A stretch of DNA of 64,000 bases, from positions 1 to 64,000 of the forward strand of contig CAILEP010000003.1 of assembly GCA_903833275.1 (NCBI GenBank). The letters run 5' to 3'. The position numbers were made by a program, and so were the translations under genes. Origin of the DNA: an uncultured Bdellovibrionales bacterium. GTDB taxonomy: Bacteria > Bdellovibrionota > Bdellovibrionia > Bdellovibrionales > UBA1609. The notes beneath the pieces were generated by a model, which was given only the letters and a program-made list of their open reading frames with translations, was not told the DNA's origin and did not search any database. Shown here piece after piece: positions 52,790-62,135 of the stretch (positions are counted from its first letter, which is position 1; each line of letters opens with the position of its first letter).

Positions 52790-55700
52790 GTGAATCTTCG
52801 AAAATCGACCAAAGCCATCTGTCTAATTCTGGCGACCCAGATGGGTCTGCTTTCACCGGTTGAGACTTTGTGGGCGCAAAACTCAAATGCCGCTTCTGAA
52901 AATCAAAGCTTTGCCCCCGACTTCAATTTAACTGAACTGCAAAAACTCGATGCCAACCTGCGGGATTTCGCGCAAAACCGAGCCCCCTTGCCAGACAACG
53001 GGCCCATCGATGCCCGCGACCCCAATTTAGATCAAGATCCGTTTTTTATGCGTTCACAATCTTGGGGTCACACTATCGCGACCGCCTTGAAGAACGCGAA
53101 TGAGGCCACGGCCTATGAAACCCACGCCGGCAGCCTCTCGATTCAATTGCCAAACTCAGAGCGCTCTTTAAATATCCGCCAACCGCTTGCCCCCGTTTTC
53201 GAAACCGACAATTTTTTAATTCTTCAGGCCACCGACAATGCGATCTTTCAGGCCAAAGCTCATGATGCTGAGGCCTATGGTGAAGGTCTGTTCTTTGTCG
53301 ATAAACGACCGATGCAGGTTGAACTCGCTCGAACACTCAACCCTCGCCCAACGCCGATCTATTTTTTACCGCTTGGCGGCCGCGGCTGGAGCACGAAGGT
53401 CGATGCCATTTCGGTTGGCCCCAACCAAGTTTTAGCGTTTCGCAACGCCGAAGGCGACAGCGCCACAGTAGATGCCGATCAGCTCAACACTCTCTCGCAG
53501 ATCTACCAAACAAACTTGGTGGCCGCGATTATCATGACCCTAAAGCACGACCCCGCGTTGTTGCAAACCACAATGTCAGCACTCAAGGCCCAAATTCTAT
53601 CAGGCCAAAGAAGTGACGGCGTCGAATTGCCATTTGCCTACCCCGCTCGCGGCAGCACGGCGGCCTTCGGCGTGTTTTTTACCGGCGTCAATTTAGAGCA
53701 CCCAGATCAGTCAATCGATGCGCTCACCAACACCGGATGGTCAGTCAATCGCTTCAAATTTGCTCTTATACCCGAAGCCAACGCCAACGACCTTTTTACT
53801 CCTGATCTAGTTGATCGCTTGCTGCTCATCTGGAAGATCACTTCAATCACTTACGGAGTGAGCTTCGTCGCTCAAATGACCGTGCTACGCGAGCGCATGC
53901 TTGAGCGCCGAGCCCTTATCGAAAAACGCCAAGATGAAGCCGACGCAAAAGTTGGCAAAGAACCGCGCGACCGAAGCGGCTGGTTCTTTAAAGCAAAACG
54001 CGGCTATTTAGAATCGATCGACGTTTGGGTTCACGGCCTCAACACGGTCTCAACCGGCCTCACTACGACCGCCGGCTTTTTGGCCGAATATGCCTCTGAT
54101 CGCTTCGCTGGCGCCATCGGCCGCTCCGACAATGGTCTTATTCGCCGTTTCTTAAAATGGACCTTTCTCTACAACCGCAAACAAAATGATTTCGTCGCGG
54201 CCAATTGGTATTCATTCTATCTCGGCGGCATTATCTTGGGCGGGGTCGACACCGCCGGCGTAGCCCTTCAATTGGGCTTCGTCAGCGCCGTATTCTTTCC
54301 GTGGGTGGCGCATACCTTTTTCGGCGCAGCCGTTCAGCAACGAATCGACAGTCAGTTCGTTAATGCTCAAGCCGAAAACGGCAACAATATAAGGAGTGAG
54401 GTTCTACGTAACTTCTCAGGCTATACTGTTAACGGCGCCTCGTCCTATTCGTCAGAACGTCGAAATCAGTTTCAAGAGATCATTCGCCCCGAAGTTGCGA
54501 AAGAATTTGCCCGCGAAGGCAAAGACCCCAAAGACCCTCGCTACGCAGAGTCGTTCGAAGACCGAGTTGAAGAGCAACTCGATATGACGATGATTTCGCG
54601 CGGCCTACCCTCGCGCAAAGAATTTCTATTCAGCGCGCCAACCGTGGTGCGAAGTCTTGCTGGCCTAATGGGCTTCAAAGTTGATCGCACCCAGCCGACT
54701 GAAGATGGCAAAAAAATTAGAGACTCATTTGTGCTTGAAAATGCCCGCTGGGGTTTACTCGGCCATGTGTTGAAAGTGGCTTACCAAAATGCTCTTAAAT
54801 TGGCCGAAACTCACCCGAATGATGCGGATGCCGCCGCCACGGTCGAGCTACTTAAAGCGACCAAAGACGACTACCATACCGTTTACAAAATTCTTCGAAA
54901 CCCGTTAAAAGCGGTTGAGGCCGCGAAGGCCGGCTACAAAGTGCGCCAGATGCTGACACTCTTAAGCTACCAAGGCCCCGTCATTGGCGACACCATCAAG
55001 TACACAAACCTTTGGCAAGCGGCCAAGAGCAACCCAAACGCTGCACAAATTGCAGGTCGCCTGTTTCGACAATCTCTCTTTGCCGTGACCAACAATAAAC
55101 CTCTCTACCTCTCGCCGACTGAATCCGATATTAAGCTCTATATCAGCGAAGCTCGCGCAGCAGCCGACGAAGAGCTTAAAGCCGCTGACCCAAAAGTGGG
55201 CTTTACTGAAGTCGATCGCGACATTCTCGCTCTCGAAAAAGTGAAAGCTAAGGTCGAAGAGACCAATGCCAAAATCGAAGCATCCGAATGGCAACCCGAG
55301 AAACCCGATCTAGTCGAAGTCTACCAGCGTTCAGAAGCAAAATCGCGCGCTCTTGCTCGAGCCGTAAGTCGCGAGCAATACAAAGAAGCCTATCGCGAAG
55401 AGCTTTCAAAAATTGTCGGCCTCTATGCTTTGCCAAAAGAGCAAAGCGAATTGGTGCGCCAAGCCTCAACTGCTGCAGAAGAAGAGGTTGCAACGAACCT
55501 CGAGCAGAGCGATGGCTGGAAGCAGTACATTAACACGCTTGACGACTCTGGGCGTTTTGATTTTCTAACTCATCAGTACGCCGACGCTTTTTTATCGAAC
55601 TATCTGAAATTAACTGTCGGCAACTCGAGCGTCGTGAGCCTCACAAGCCCCGAGCAGCCCGGTCGCTTTCAGCGATTGCGCCAAAAGCTTTCGTGGCAAA

Positions 55701-56281
55701 ATAAAACTTGGTTTAAAAGCGAGCGACTAAATAAGTGGCTCAACAACGCGGGGCAAATAGCAAGCAAGACGGCCAATCTCACTGTCCGATTGGTTGAATC
55801 GCCCATGAGCAACTCGGCCTTTAAACCCGGCACCAAAAACATGTTGTTTCGAAATGTACCCTTTATCGGCGACACCTGGACTGATTTGCGCCAGCGCGTT
55901 CGTTCAATTTGGGTGGCTGGGTCCGTGGGTTACTTATCGCAGTATTATATCTGGCAGGTAAAGTTCGCTTGGCCGACCTATATATTCTTCTTTTCGACAC
56001 TGACCTTTGTGGCCACGGTCAGCTACTGGCTCGATCGCATGATGATGAATATCGGCGTCAAGCCGATGAGTGGCACCGTCGCCAAGGCGATTTACTCGTC
56101 GATCTACACCTGGGCCACTTACCCGACGTATATACCATTCTTCTTTTTCTTAAAGGACTATCAAGACTTTTTCGCCAGCTATGTCGCGGGCCCATTTTCG
56201 CAATATATTGCAAACCCGATAACCCAAAACGTAGTGGCGCCTTTGATTAGAACTTGCAGTCAACTTTTGGGTGGCGGCTAG
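52790..56281 (+). CDS. Large (1163-residue) multi-pass envelope protein of unknown function
   Basis: Signal-like N terminus (ICLILATQMGLLSPVETLWA) followed by a soluble region of about 300 residues. Hydrophobic helices occur near residues 350-375, 480-530 (YLGGIILGGVDTAGVALQLG) and in the last 150 residues (YIFFFSTLTFVATVSYW, YIPFFFFLKDY). Between them is a long charged, helical, coiled-coil-like region (about 780-900, rich in KxxxE). No ATPase or known enzymatic motif was found. The GTG at 52790 follows AAAGGA; a TTG at 52763 is in frame but weaker. Its role with the upstream lipoprotein is unknown. Confidence 0.8.
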   Translation: MNLRKSTKAICLILATQMGLLSPVETLWAQNSNAASENQSFAPDFNLTELQKLDANLRDFAQNRAPLPDNGPIDARDPNLDQDPFFMRSQSWGHTIATALKNANEATAYETHAGSLSIQLPNSERSLNIRQPLAPVFETDNFLILQATDNAIFQAKAHDAEAYGEGLFFVDKRPMQVELARTLNPRPTPIYFLPLGGRGWSTKVDAISVGPNQVLAFRNAEGDSATVDADQLNTLSQIYQTNLVAAIIMTLKHDPALLQTTMSALKAQILSGQRSDGVELPFAYPARGSTAAFGVFFTGVNLEHPDQSIDALTNTGWSVNRFKFALIPEANANDLFTPDLVDRLLLIWKITSITYGVSFVAQMTVLRERMLERRALIEKRQDEADAKVGKEPRDRSGWFFKAKRGYLESIDVWVHGLNTVSTGLTTTAGFLAEYASDRFAGAIGRSDNGLIRRFLKWTFLYNRKQNDFVAANWYSFYLGGIILGGVDTAGVALQLGFVSAVFFPWVAHTFFGAAVQQRIDSQFVNAQAENGNNIRSEVLRNFSGYTVNGASSYSSERRNQFQEIIRPEVAKEFAREGKDPKDPRYAESFEDRVEEQLDMTMISRGLPSRKEFLFSAPTVVRSLAGLMGFKVDRTQPTEDGKKIRDSFVLENARWGLLGHVLKVAYQNALKLAETHPNDADAAATVELLKATKDDYHTVYKILRNPLKAVEAAKAGYKVRQMLTLLSYQGPVIGDTIKYTNLWQAAKSNPNAAQIAGRLFRQSLFAVTNNKPLYLSPTESDIKLYISEARAAADEELKAADPKVGFTEVDRDILALEKVKAKVEETNAKIEASEWQPEKPDLVEVYQRSEAKSRALARAVSREQYKEAYREELSKIVGLYALPKEQSELVRQASTAAEEEVATNLEQSDGWKQYINTLDDSGRFDFLTHQYADAFLSNYLKLTVGNSSVVSLTSPEQPGRFQRLRQKLSWQNKTWFKSERLNKWLNNAGQIASKTANLTVRLVESPMSNSAFKPGTKNMLFRNVPFIGDTWTDLRQRVRSIWVAGSVGYLSQYYIWQVKFAWPTYIFFFSTLTFVATVSYWLDRMMMNIGVKPMSGTVAKAIYSSIYTWATYPTYIPFFFFLKDYQDFFASYVAGPFSQYIANPITQNVVAPLIRTCSQLLGGG

Positions 56282-56292
56282 TTTCGTAGAGT

Positions 56293-58170
56293 CTAAATTA
56301 ATTCTAGGCCCCGACGGATTAAAGTACCGACCGTCGGGTTGTCGTGACCAATTCGAACGAGTTCAGCCTTGAGCTGCGAATCGAGCTTGGCGATCTCCGG
56401 AGCCGCCTTGCGTGCACTTGCCAGCACCTCAAGCATCTCGAGTCGAATGAGCCACTCTTTCGGATAGTGGGCGCGAAGCTCTTCGCCAATTCGACAAAGC
56501 TCTTTCGTAACGGCAACTGAATAACCCACCGCCTTACGGCGACCAGCTCGCGACCTTTGCTCGCGGATTTCTCGAATTTTTTTATAGAAGGGCAATAAAC
56601 CACGATTCTCTTTGGTAACAGTCGACGCTTGGGCCCGCGCCTGTGGCTTTAACTTACCTTTACCTGCCCCATAGGCGATTCGATCGGCAGCCCCGCCGAA
56701 CACCGAAATGACGTCCGCACCACAGGCCATATCAAAAGGCCCCCACTCGGGCTGAAACAAAACGATATCGCCGCGAAAAACGGTGCAATCTGAAAATGTT
56801 AAGACCAAATTCTGCACCAGATTTCTAAAATGTTTTCGCGGCTTTTTACCGTTTACTTTCTTCTTCAACACTTTTTTAAGAATACCTTCAACGACTACTC
56901 CGGATTCAAATTCGAGACGACCGCGATGATTCTTGTAAAAACCATGGCTCGCTAAATCACGGGCTGTGAGATGACTGGCCGTCTTGCCAAAACCCATCAC
57001 GCGCCCGATCGGGGTGCCATACCCATGAGCATGGTAACGGCCCGAATGACCCTTAAGCTCTTTGTCACCGAAACTGAGTTGCGTTGGCCCAGTAAACTGC
57101 AGGTAAACGGGCGAGCCGAATCTATCGAGCGCTTTTTCTTGATCGTCGAAAACATGATCGACTGTCGTTTGCCACGGCGAACCAATTTCGCCGAGCTTAA
57201 GCGTATGCACCGCCGCCAAGGCGCCACTCATCTGCAAACCATTTTCTAAAACCACAGTGTTAACGGTTTGCGCGCGCTTGGCTCGAGCGAGGCCTTCGAG
57301 CCCGCCCAACTTGTAACTCAATTGATTGGCCAACTGATCGATGACTTTCTTTAGCTTGGCAAAACTCTCGATATAGAAAAGTTGAGGCTGAGGCTTGGTG
57401 ATATCATAATTAACATTCACGCATTCGATGGTGAGCTCTCGGTGCGGGACATTCTCTGCGAAGAAGCTATAACTCTCGCCCACCGACGATAAAAGCCCGG
57501 CGCCATAAATTTTGAAATCTTTTTTGGTTTTAATTAATCCATACTCTGTCGACCACCACCCTAGGCGAGAAAGCTTCGAAGCTTCGCTGGTGTAGGTGAC
57601 ATTTTTTAACGCCCGATTGAGCCGCTCGTAGGCTTCAGCAATATTGACCTCTGTCGCCGCGGTGCTTTCTTTGAGATCAGATAAATATTTTACAGCCTCA
57701 TAGACCTCTAAATCTTCTTGAGCAAATATCGCCTTACGGGCGATTTCGCCAAAATTATGTAGGTAATTGGCAAACTGCCGATCTGAAATAATTGGCGCGT
57801 GACCGGCCGCTTCGTGCACAATATCGGGGCTGGGCGTGTACTCCAGGTGTTCAAGTCGGCGAATATCGCATGCGATGGGTAAAATACTTAAACTTAAAAA
57901 TTCGAGAAAAACCGATGGTGGTATAAAGCCCGTCACCGGCACGGCCTTCCAACCAAACCTTTTCAGCTTTTTGCTCATTGTTGAAATTCGTGGGATTTTT
58001 TCTGTTTCAATCCCGGTTTGATCAAGCCCCGACAGATATTTACTGTGCGCATGCTCTTTGAAAAATCGACGAGAAACGCGCATGATGTAGCGCCAACTTG
58101 CATGATCCATTGACGAGTAGTTCTCGTATTTTTGGCGCGCGATATATTGAGCTAAATGCGGAGGGATCAT
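56293..58170 (-). CDS. Aromatic amino acid (phenylalanine) hydroxylase, extended
   Basis: 625 residues; classic bacterial PAH has 260-300. The N-terminal half holds the catalytic domain: EYTPSPDIVHEAAGHAPI with the two iron-binding His, and GWWSTEYGLI with the iron Glu, plus FANYLHNFGEIARKA. It would hydroxylate Phe to Tyr (or Trp) with a tetrahydropterin and O2. The C-terminal half (about residues 330-625) has no domain I know. A TTG at 58245 is in frame but lies within the upstream nucleotidyltransferase gene, so I take the ATG at 58170. Confidence 0.88.
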   Translation of the reverse strand: MIPPHLAQYIARQKYENYSSMDHASWRYIMRVSRRFFKEHAHSKYLSGLDQTGIETEKIPRISTMSKKLKRFGWKAVPVTGFIPPSVFLEFLSLSILPIACDIRRLEHLEYTPSPDIVHEAAGHAPIISDRQFANYLHNFGEIARKAIFAQEDLEVYEAVKYLSDLKESTAATEVNIAEAYERLNRALKNVTYTSEASKLSRLGWWSTEYGLIKTKKDFKIYGAGLLSSVGESYSFFAENVPHRELTIECVNVNYDITKPQPQLFYIESFAKLKKVIDQLANQLSYKLGGLEGLARAKRAQTVNTVVLENGLQMSGALAAVHTLKLGEIGSPWQTTVDHVFDDQEKALDRFGSPVYLQFTGPTQLSFGDKELKGHSGRYHAHGYGTPIGRVMGFGKTASHLTARDLASHGFYKNHRGRLEFESGVVVEGILKKVLKKKVNGKKPRKHFRNLVQNLVLTFSDCTVFRGDIVLFQPEWGPFDMACGADVISVFGGAADRIAYGAGKGKLKPQARAQASTVTKENRGLLPFYKKIREIREQRSRAGRRKAVGYSVAVTKELCRIGEELRAHYPKEWLIRLEMLEVLASARKAAPEIAKLDSQLKAELVRIGHDNPTVGTLIRRGLELI

Positions 58171-58189
58171 GGCAATATCATAGGAGCGC

Positions 58190-58942
58190 TTAAGGCCTTT
58201 GGGAAGTCGTATGGGGCAGCGTAGCACGAGAGCTCTTTCGGGCAAGATCTTGAAACTGATCTAGCTCAACACCGGCCTGACTTATTGAAAGATGACGCCA
58301 CTCAGAGCCATCACCCTGACTCTGGCGCGAATTCATTGTGCTCTTCAATAGACTTTCGAGAACCCGCACCCCGTATCGCTTTTGAAACCCAAAGAGCCCC
58401 CACCCCCTGGCCCCAGCCACCCAAGAGGTCGGTTTTTCGGCGTGGGTCTTGTGCTTAAGATCTACTGCGCCCCAACATTTAAGGTCTTTTGCTTTAAAAG
58501 TCGCCCAAACAAGAGGAGTTCTTCGCAATCTCTGATCTATTACTTTAAATATCTGCAAGGGCCGAAAACGCGTATCTGGCAGACAGACAATATTTTTAGC
58601 TCGCCAGAACGGTCGACTCAAGAGCAAGGTGTCAGGCCACTCACGGGTGACCCCGACGATTTGAACACTTAGTTCTTGGGTTTGGGCTCGCTTCTTCAGG
58701 TAACGGACGAGGGCTTTCTTTTCGGGCCGCACAATGACGTGCGCCGCAAGATTCATCGTCTTCGCCAAATCAAGACAATGGGCGATCATAGGTTCCGTCA
58801 AAGACTTAGAAACCCCTCGAGCACCCAAGGCCGCCACCTTCACTCTCAGCATTTCTTTAGCTATCGGCGAACCCACGCGCCGACCAAAACCCGCCGCCGG
58901 CACAATGACTAAAGTTTCGCTATTCGATTTTCGTTTCACCAC
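58190..58942 (-). CDS. Nucleotidyltransferase-like protein
   Basis: 250 residues. The N-terminal NTP-binding loop LVIVPAAGFGRRVGSPIAKEML matches sugar-phosphate nucleotidyltransferases (G-x-G-x-R-x(n)-K). CLPDTRF supplies the Mg-binding Asp in place of the usual D-x-D strand end. It presumably makes an NDP-sugar or similar activated intermediate. The C-terminal 35 residues are polar and probably disordered. GTG start at 58942. It is upstream of the hydroxylase gene on the same strand (19-base gap) and divergent from a glycosyltransferase gene. Confidence 0.78.
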   Translation of the reverse strand: MVKRKSNSETLVIVPAAGFGRRVGSPIAKEMLRVKVAALGARGVSKSLTEPMIAHCLDLAKTMNLAAHVIVRPEKKALVRYLKKRAQTQELSVQIVGVTREWPDTLLLSRPFWRAKNIVCLPDTRFRPLQIFKVIDQRLRRTPLVWATFKAKDLKCWGAVDLKHKTHAEKPTSWVAGARGWGLFGFQKRYGVRVLESLLKSTMNSRQSQGDGSEWRHLSISQAGVELDQFQDLARKSSRATLPHTTSQRP

Positions 58943-58968
58943 TCAAAACCTTATGTTACATCGACTGC

Positions 58969-59760
58969 ATGCCTCAACCAATACCCATAGCAATTGGGGT
59001 GCTTTCATTCAACCACCCTGATTTAACAGCCCGATGCCTGCGGTCGGTTTTGAAACTTTGCGACCCGTCAGATGTAACCCTCATGCATAACGGCAGCCGA
59101 CCAGAAGTCGAAGATCGGCTGCGCGACGAATTTTCGAATATCTCCCACCTAACTCTCGCCAAAAACATCGGCTTCTCTGGTGGCGCCAACGCATTGCTCA
59201 ACTCAATCTTCAATGCCGAGTCTAGTAAGAACGGCACAGCCGAATGGGCCTTCTTGATCACCAACGACTGCGAGCTTTTAGTGCTGACTCCACCCCCTGC
59301 TATTGGCGGTTTCTATGCGCCTCTTATCTATCGCCGCTCGACAGAAAAAGTCGATTCGATTGGCGGGCGCTTTCGCCCACTGACCGGTCGCCTACGGCAT
59401 CGTCGCTCGCTAACCGAAACCCGAGCAGAAAGTTGGCAGCGCCGAATATTTAAAGAGTTCTTTTATGTCCCCGGCACCGCCTTTTGTGTGCACCGCGAAG
59501 CCTGGCGAAAACTTGGTGGGTTTGACGAAAGCCTCCACACCTATTGGGAGGACGTCGATCTCTCAGTGCGCGCACAGAACCTTGAAGTTAAATTGGGCAC
59601 CTGGCCCGAAACCGTATTAAAACATGGGATTGGCAAAACTTGTCACAAAGACAAATTCTACACTCAACATCTATTTAGACGTAACCGCGCCATTGTCAGC
59701 CGCAGACACACCTCAGCTTGGCTCAGGCCAATTCAGAGCCTTTTGCGTTTGACGCGATGA
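58969..59760 (+). CDS. Glycosyltransferase family 2
   Basis: 263 residues. GT-A fold: IAIGVLSFNHPDLTARCLRSVL, MHNGSRPEVED, LAKNIGFSGGANALLN, the metal region LITNDCELL, and the acceptor/catalytic FDESLHTYWEDVDLSVRA (ED-x-D). Closest to rhamnosyl-type GT2 enzymes acting in O-antigen or surface polysaccharide assembly; donor and acceptor are unknown. The C terminus has no membrane helix. It begins 26 bases from the divergent nucleotidyltransferase gene; both may serve the same surface sugar, inferred from proximity only. Confidence 0.87.
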   Translation: MPQPIPIAIGVLSFNHPDLTARCLRSVLKLCDPSDVTLMHNGSRPEVEDRLRDEFSNISHLTLAKNIGFSGGANALLNSIFNAESSKNGTAEWAFLITNDCELLVLTPPPAIGGFYAPLIYRRSTEKVDSIGGRFRPLTGRLRHRRSLTETRAESWQRRIFKEFFYVPGTAFCVHREAWRKLGGFDESLHTYWEDVDLSVRAQNLEVKLGTWPETVLKHGIGKTCHKDKFYTQHLFRRNRAIVSRRHTSAWLRPIQSLLRLTR

Positions 59761-59788
59761 ATACTTGCTCGGTATAGGTCTCAAACCC

Positions 59789-60469
59789 ATGCTTTATGTT
59801 GTTGCAACCCCAATTGGTAATTTAGGCGATATCACGCTACGCGCTCGCGAGTGCTTGGCCAATTGCGACTTTCTGATCGGCGAAGAGCGTCGAGTGGCCT
59901 CAACTCTACTTAAGAAAATCGGCCTCGAGCAAAAAGAGATTTACGAGCTCAACGAACACACTCGCCCCGATGATATGCGAGAGCTGGTTGAACTTTGCGC
60001 TAGCAATAAGTCCGTGGCCCTCATTTCAGATTGTGGCACCCCTGGCTTTCAAGACCCCGGCCCCGAGCTCATTCGCCAATGTCGAGCCCGTGGCATCGAG
60101 ATCACCACTCTACCGGGCGCCTCAAGCCTTATGGCCATTCTCAGTCTCGCCAGCCAGCCCGTTAAAGAATTTGTGTTCGTCGGCTTTCTTTCAGCCGAAA
60201 AAAATGCAAGGTCTCTTCAAATTCAAGAGCTCAAGTCTGAGAAACGCTCGTGGGTTGTGATGGACACTCCATATCGCCTCGAAAGCTTAATGCAGGATCT
60301 AGCCCTAGCCCTACCGAAAGACCGCGCCCTTCTTACTCTTGATTTAACACAAGAAACCGAAAAAATAATGGAAGCCTCTCTAGCCGAGCTCGCGACGCGC
60401 ACCAAGGGCGTAAAAGCCGAATTTATGTTGTTAAAGTATTCTAACCCGGCGCCAAGCGCCAAAAAGTGA
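59789..60469 (+). CDS. rsmI: 16S rRNA 2'-O-ribose C1402 methyltransferase RsmI
   Basis: 226 residues, shorter than E. coli RsmI (286). Uses SAM to methylate C1402 ribose in 16S rRNA. Family marks: LYVVATPIGNLGDITLRA, LIGEERRVASTLL, ELNEHTRPDDM, ALISDCGTPGFQDPGPEL (SAM site) and LPGASSLMAILSLAS. The C-terminal helix region is shortened. The ATG at 59789 fits the family start; a TTG at 59765 is in frame. It overlaps the next gene's possible GTG start (60466). Confidence 0.93.
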   Translation: MLYVVATPIGNLGDITLRARECLANCDFLIGEERRVASTLLKKIGLEQKEIYELNEHTRPDDMRELVELCASNKSVALISDCGTPGFQDPGPELIRQCRARGIEITTLPGASSLMAILSLASQPVKEFVFVGFLSAEKNARSLQIQELKSEKRSWVVMDTPYRLESLMQDLALALPKDRALLTLDLTQETEKIMEASLAELATRTKGVKAEFMLLKYSNPAPSAKK

Positions 60470-60477
60470 GACCGAAA

Positions 60478-61188
60478 ATGAAAACGCAAATGTACACATT
60501 ATTGTTCTTTTTCTTATTCGTTCAGAGTGCAAGCGCCCACGCTAGCCTTACTCAGCCCATTGATTTCTCAAAGCACCAAATTGTTAAAGTCTCCTTAGAA
60601 GCAGTCGAAAAGTCATTCGTGCCATCACCGGCCAAAGGCTCGAAAATTGAACAAGACGATTTTGCCGAGCTCTTAACGTGGCAATCAAAACGAACCGACG
60701 CCCAATGTAAAATCGCTGTTGATGAAGCCGCCATCGCGACCGTCTATTCAGCATTTGGACCAGACTATAAAATACTCGATGCGAAGCAAACGCAAGAGCT
60801 TGCAAAAATCATGAGCACGGCCGTTAACGAAGAAATCGATTACATTCGAAGTCTAAAAGACTACTACAAGCGCCCACGACCCTATGACGCGAACTCGCAG
60901 ATTCACCCCTGTGCAAAAAAAGAGACGACTCTTGCTTACCCGAGTGGCCACGCCGCCATTTCAAGATTTATAGCTCACGCTTTATCAGCAGCCGACCCCG
61001 CGAATTCGAAAAAATATTTTGCCCGAGCTGACGAAGTCGCTCTTAATCGGGTTCTTGGCGGAGTCCACCACCCCAGCGACATTGCCGCTGGCAAAGTTTT
61101 TGCCGACTATTTCTGGCAGCAATGTGAGCAGAGCTCAGAGTTTCATAAATCGCTTTTAGCGCTCACTCTCGCTTTAAAGAAAATTTAA
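60478..61188 (+). CDS. Secreted PAP2-family acid phosphatase
   Basis: 236 residues. Signal peptide (YTLLFFFLFVQSASAHA). Class A nonspecific acid phosphatase type: KDYYKRPRPYD (K-x6-RP), YPSGHAAISRFI (PSGH) and RVLGGVHHPSDIAAG (the third motif with nucleophile His in VHHPSD). It would remove phosphate from a broad range of monoesters in the periplasm. I use the ATG at 60478; the GTG at 60466 would add four residues. It follows rsmI by eight bases. Confidence 0.9.
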   Translation: MKTQMYTLLFFFLFVQSASAHASLTQPIDFSKHQIVKVSLEAVEKSFVPSPAKGSKIEQDDFAELLTWQSKRTDAQCKIAVDEAAIATVYSAFGPDYKILDAKQTQELAKIMSTAVNEEIDYIRSLKDYYKRPRPYDANSQIHPCAKKETTLAYPSGHAAISRFIAHALSAADPANSKKYFARADEVALNRVLGGVHHPSDIAAGKVFADYFWQQCEQSSEFHKSLLALTLALKKI

Positions 61189-61223
61189 AAAATATAACCG
61201 TGCTCCTAAATTCGAAAAACTCT

Positions 61224-61247
61224 CGCGAGATTCGCGGCTATTTTTTT
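61224..61247 (+). terminator. Possible terminator after the phosphatase gene
   Basis: A short CGCGA-GAT-TCGCG hairpin (61224-61236), then GCTA and seven T. The stem is only five bp, but the position between two convergent genes and the T run support an intrinsic terminator. Confidence 0.45.
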
Positions 61248-61264
61248 ATGGGCTTGATGTAAAC

Positions 61265-61702
61265 TTACTTAGACGAACTGTTTTTATCGCGCTCGAATTG
61301 AGTCGCATCTTTGATTTCAGCCTCGCGCTTGACCGAAACTTTTTTATCATCTGCTCGATTGCGATGGCGGCGTTTCTTGGGTTGCCACAATTTTGGTGGG
61401 TCGATAAGCCGAAAAGCGACATCACCAGTATTGATCGGATTTGAAGGTGCTGGTGGCCTAACATCAGGGTTATTTTTATCGGCCCCTGCGGTGCCGTTCT
61501 TATTGAAGGTAGGAACTGAAGGGCCTCGTTGCCGAGGCCCTTGTCCACGCTGCAGATTTTTATCATCAACTGGCTCATCGAACGGTTCATCATCGTCCAT
61601 GAAGTCATCAGATTCACTTTGAGCTCGCGCTCTCGGCGCCCCAATAGCTATCATAGCTACAACTAGAACTGTGAGAAGTCGAATTAGGCCCACAGCGTGC
61701 AC
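61265..61702 (-). CDS. Small secreted acidic/basic low-complexity protein
   Basis: 145 residues with a Sec signal (LLTVLVVAMIAIGAPRARA, cut about residue 27). The mature part begins with an Asp/Glu run, then a Gln/Arg/Gly region, a Pro/Asn linker, and a basic C terminus (PKKRRHRNRADDKK). It looks intrinsically disordered. No family is recognised. It lies on the minus strand 13 bases before the Ala-rich gene's end. Confidence 0.6.
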   Translation of the reverse strand: MHAVGLIRLLTVLVVAMIAIGAPRARAQSESDDFMDDDEPFDEPVDDKNLQRGQGPRQRGPSVPTFNKNGTAGADKNNPDVRPPAPSNPINTGDVAFRLIDPPKLWQPKKRRHRNRADDKKVSVKREAEIKDATQFERDKNSSSK

Positions 61703-61715
61703 AAATACTTACTGA

Positions 61716-61940
61716 TTACTCAGCTTTTTTTGCAGGAGCGGCTTCTTTAGCAGCTTTTGCTTTTTTAGCTTTTTTAGCAGGTGTTGCAGCAGCTGCTTTT
61801 ACAGGTGCAGCAGCAGGTGCAGCTTCGTGAGCAGCAGCAGGTGCAGCAGCAGGCATAGCAGCCGGTGCAGCAGCAGGTGCATCAGCAGCGTGTACAGATG
61901 CAGCGAAAGCAAGAGTAGCAAGTGTTGCTAGGATTTTCAT
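61716..61940 (-). CDS. Small secreted Ala/Pro/Lys-rich protein
   Basis: 74 residues from the ATG at 61940, which follows AAGGAGAACAAA. Signal peptide MKILATLATLAFAASVHA, then almost only Ala, Pro and Lys with repeated AAPAAAP and AKKAKKAK blocks. DNA shows repeated GCAGCAGGTGCAGC-type units. The tail is like histone-like Lys/Ala-rich proteins but exported. It may bind peptidoglycan, lipids or nucleic acid outside the cytoplasm. The 5' leader contains a CTAGGG-CCCAC-CCCTAG hairpin (61972-61988). Confidence 0.65.
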   Translation of the reverse strand: MKILATLATLAFAASVHAADAPAAAPAAMPAAAPAAAHEAAPAAAPVKAAAATPAKKAKKAKAAKEAAPAKKAE

Positions 61941-61971
61941 TTTGTTCTCCTTGGAGAGCGTTGTTAATTTT

Positions 61972-61988
61972 CTAGGGCCCACCCCTAG
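61972..61988 (-). other. Small hairpin in the leader of the Ala-rich gene
   Basis: CTAGGG and CCCTAG arms around a five-base loop, 32 bases before the ATG. It could stabilise the mRNA or be chance; six-base palindromic arms are not rare. Confidence 0.3.
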
Positions 61989-62135
61989 ACAGGGTCATAT
62001 GACGCGAGTTTTATAATAGTTGCAACACTTGGTTTTGCGCCGTGTTAATCAGCGCAAGACCCACAGTGGCTTTGCTTTCGCATGCGTGCGAAAATTGAGA
62101 ACGCAAGTTATGAAGAAATCTTCAAATGAGGCCAC

